Of a stretch of 16,779 nucleotides of DNA, positions 15,276 to 16,779 are shown one piece after another; positions within the stretch are counted from its first letter, which is position 1; each line of letters starts with the position of its first letter. A program made the position numbers and the translations under genes. Source of the stretch: RGIG5327 sp045612485 (GTDB lineage: Bacteria > Verrucomicrobiota > Lentisphaeria > Victivallales > UBA1829); the NCBI GenBank assembly GCA_045612485.1, contig JAZKZE010000003.1, positions 1 to 16,779 on the forward strand, read 5' to 3'. The notes below the pieces were generated by a model, which did not search any database, had not been told where the DNA came from, and saw only the letters and a list, made by a program, of their open reading frames with translations.

Positions 15276-15755
15276 TCAATACCCTTTCAGTTTTTCATAC
15301 AGAAGTTCTTTTGCCCGGTTGACTCTCCAATAGAACGTATTCACGTTGCAATTCTGCATTTTTGCTGCTTCTTCACCGGATAAACCGCCGAAAAATATGG
15401 CTGTAACAGCATCCCGGAACATTTCCGGCAATTCAAAGATCGCCTCTTTCAACACCTCAATGCGTTCCCTGTCCGGCTCTTCATAACTTTCTTCAATACT
15501 TTCCGCATCCGGCATTTTTTTCATTTCACTTTTCTTTTTCCGCAGCATATCGTATGACACATTCACTGTAATACGGCATACCCAGCTTGACATTTTTGCC
15601 CGTGACTCAAAAGAATCAAATTTTTTCCATGCTTGCAGAAGAGCTTCCTGAACTGCATCATCGGCATCAACAGTATTGTTGAGGATCCGGTAGGCGATAC
15701 CGCGGAGCATCGGCAAGGATTCATCAATCAACTGTTCAAATATTTTTTCTTTCAT
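15276..15755 (-). CDS. ECF-subfamily RNA polymerase sigma factor (SigE/RpoE-like)
   Basis: This 159-aa protein has the two-domain layout of group 4 sigma factors. Region 2 spans about residues 10-75, with DADDAVQEALLQAWKKFDSF and the promoter-melting part SSWVCRITVNVSYDMLRKKK. An acidic linker (EESYEEPDRER) follows. Region 4 spans about 105-157, with LPEMFRDAVTAIFFGGLSGEEAAKMQNCNVNTFYWRVNRAK, a helix-turn-helix that reads the -35 box. It directs RNA polymerase to a stress- or envelope-type regulon. The ATG at 15755 has AGGGA upstream. The VWA membrane gene follows after 4 nt and probably controls it. A candidate ECF promoter at 15791-15816 could allow self-activation, common for this class. 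Length and motifs are complete; which ECF group it belongs to cannot be decided by eye. Confidence 0.96.
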   Translation of the reverse strand: MKEKIFEQLIDESLPMLRGIAYRILNNTVDADDAVQEALLQAWKKFDSFESRAKMSSWVCRITVNVSYDMLRKKKSEMKKMPDAESIEESYEEPDRERIEVLKEAIFELPEMFRDAVTAIFFGGLSGEEAAKMQNCNVNTFYWRVNRAKELLYEKLKGY

Positions 15756-15790
15756 CTTCTTTCCCTGTTTGGTTTATTTTTCATCCGGAA

Positions 15791-15816
15791 AACGTTTTCT
15801 GATAATAAGACGTTTC
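15791..15816 (-). promoter_or_regulatory. Candidate ECF-type promoter upstream of the sigma gene
   Basis: On the minus strand GAAAC (15816-15812) is followed after 17 nt by CGTT (15794-15791), resembling the GAAC...CGT boxes used by many ECF sigma factors. Transcription would begin near 15785, about 30 nt before the ATG. The -10 part falls in a perfect 12-bp palindrome, GAAAACGTTTTC (15788-15799), which could instead be a regulator site. Short motifs in AT-rich DNA match easily by chance. Confidence 0.35.
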
Positions 15817-15864
15817 ATACGATAAAAATCTTGGGAAACTTTTATATTTTTTTTATATTTTTTC

Positions 15865-15900
15865 AAAAAAAAGATCAGGGAAAAACAAAAATCCCTGATC
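15865..15900 (-). terminator. Intrinsic terminator after the pseudopilin gene
   Basis: On the minus strand GATCAGGG (15900-15893) pairs with CCCTGATC (15880-15873), an 8-bp perfect stem with a 12-nt loop, followed at once by eight T residues (15872-15865). It lies 30 bp after the pseudopilin stop and upstream of the sigma gene, isolating the two transcripts. Confidence 0.9.
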
Positions 15901-15929
15901 CATTCAGAAAAAAATATATACGGTTTCTT

Positions 15930-16706
15930 TTACCAACCCCGTGTTGCCGCACCGTTACAGGGATAACTTCTCCAGAGAAGACTCACCCTGTGTCCGCGTT
16001 TTCCATAATCTGTGGTATATAACACATAGAATCTATTGTCTTTACGGACAGGAATCGTACGGGTGGTTCCGTCAACAAATGTCATATTTGCTCCGTCAAG
16101 ATTTGCTTTGTGCCATAAACCGATATAACCATTATTTCCTCCGTAATCAACAGAACAATGCATTTTATGCACATCATGGGGATATTTTATGGAATCCGGC
16201 TTGAATACACGTTCTACAGCATCACTTTGCCACTGTGTTCTGGCACCGTAACGGGTAAACATCAGATCCTGCTCTCTGGCAATCGAAAGTCTGGCACAGA
16301 TACACTGGGTGGTAAGACGGGCAGGAGAAAAATCCGGCGTTGCATTTACTGCCGTTGAACATAAAAGCATCTTGAAATTTCCGGAATTCACTCCGTAAGT
16401 CCAGGGCGCATATCCGCATCCCCTGTTCCCGTTGACACTGTGGGGTTTCCCGAGAATTCCTACAATATTATTCATACCGTCACTGCGGTTGGGCAGATAA
16501 CTTGCACCCAGACACCAGCCCTTATTGTCATCGGTGTAAAAGAGAGTGTACATATTCATCTGCTTCTGATCACTGATACAGTTGATAGTCTGTGCCGCCA
16601 GCCTTGCATTTTTCAAAGCTGGCAGCAGCATCCCGGCAAGAATGGCGATAATTGCTATAACAACAAGCAATTCGATCAGGGTAAAGTTCTTTACTGCTTT
16701 TTTCAT
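15930..16706 (-). CDS. Type II secretion/type IV pilin-like pseudopilin (DUF1559-like)
   Basis: This 258-aa protein opens with the prepilin leader MKKAVKN and the hydrophobic helix FTLIELLVVIAIIAILAGM, with the conserved Glu at mature position +5. The helix continues as LLPALKNARLAAQTINCISDQKQM, the pattern typical of the expanded pseudopilin families of Lentisphaerota and Planctomycetota. Cleavage would fall after Asn7 rather than the usual glycine. Near the C-terminus WHKANLDGANMTFVDGT resembles the H-X9-DG motif of these proteins, but with 12 residues between His and Asp-Gly. The soluble part holds several cysteines and Tyr/Asn-rich loops. Such proteins are membrane-inserted or assembled into short fibres; the specific role is unknown. 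The ATG at 16706 has AGGAG upstream. It is monocistronic as far as seen, ending at the terminator at 15865-15900; only 73 bp of upstream DNA is in the window. Confidence 0.9.
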   Translation of the reverse strand: MKKAVKNFTLIELLVVIAIIAILAGMLLPALKNARLAAQTINCISDQKQMNMYTLFYTDDNKGWCLGASYLPNRSDGMNNIVGILGKPHSVNGNRGCGYAPWTYGVNSGNFKMLLCSTAVNATPDFSPARLTTQCICARLSIAREQDLMFTRYGARTQWQSDAVERVFKPDSIKYPHDVHKMHCSVDYGGNNGYIGLWHKANLDGANMTFVDGTTRTIPVRKDNRFYVLYTTDYGKRGHRVSLLWRSYPCNGAATRGW

Positions 16707-16779
16707 TTTTTCTCCTGTTTTATTTGATTGTTATTTATTCATTCTGCATATTCCGCTTGTCCCCCTCTCCTGCAGTTCA

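Overview
The window (roughly 40-45% G+C by eye) reads as chromosomal DNA of a Gram-negative bacterium of the Planctomycetota-Verrucomicrobiota-Lentisphaerota group, most likely a Lentisphaerota/Victivallales-type organism. This is inferred from a DUF1559-like pseudopilin with the FTLIELLVVIAIIAILAGMLLPAL-type leader, a plant/spirochaete-type phosphofructokinase, a eukaryote-like UDP-sugar pyrophosphorylase, and an ECF sigma factor beside a membrane-anchored von Willebrand A protein. No rRNA, tRNA, CRISPR, integrase or transposase was seen. Most of the window looks like stable core genome rather than a mobile island.

Left arm, plus strand (1-9274). A very long coiled-coil/TPR protein (5' end outside the window) is followed by the nucleoid-associated protein YbaB/EbfC and the recombination mediator RecR. 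After a 149-bp gap with a weak candidate promoter come a VOC/glyoxalase-fold protein, a secreted protein of unknown function, dnaX (DNA polymerase III tau/gamma) and an ATP-type phosphofructokinase. The usual dnaX-ybaB-recR cluster is present but split and reordered. dnaX carries a run of ten A residues at the end of the clamp-loader domains. Both alternative frames stop almost at once after it, which would yield a gamma-sized protein of about 426-430 aa by slippage. The run ends at a long hairpin terminator (9281-9336) shared with the convergent neighbour.

Middle, minus strand (12657 down to 9362). Five tightly packed genes form a likely operon: a one-TM small protein, a UAP1-like UDP-sugar pyrophosphorylase, a 104-aa unknown, the YraN/UPF0102 nuclease-fold protein and a four-TM protein of unknown function. 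Several starts were moved from the longest reading frame to ATGs with clear ribosome binding sites. Divergent from it, a near-consensus sigma-70 promoter drives a lone 104-aa acidic protein (12854-13168), closed by a bidirectional terminator (13204-13229).

Right arm, minus strand (15755 down to 13241, and 16706 down to 15930). An ECF sigma factor is followed after 4 nt by a 676-aa membrane-anchored VWA/DUF3520 (YfbK-like) protein with a cytoplasmic N-terminal tail. The pair is arranged like a sigma/anti-sigma unit, but no classical anti-sigma domain was recognised. A candidate ECF-type promoter overlaps a 12-bp palindrome just upstream. The last gene encodes a pseudopilin with its own intrinsic terminator.

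The observations most worth following are the dnaX slippage site and the ECF sigma/VWA membrane protein pair. No system was identified that can be claimed as new from sequence reading alone.
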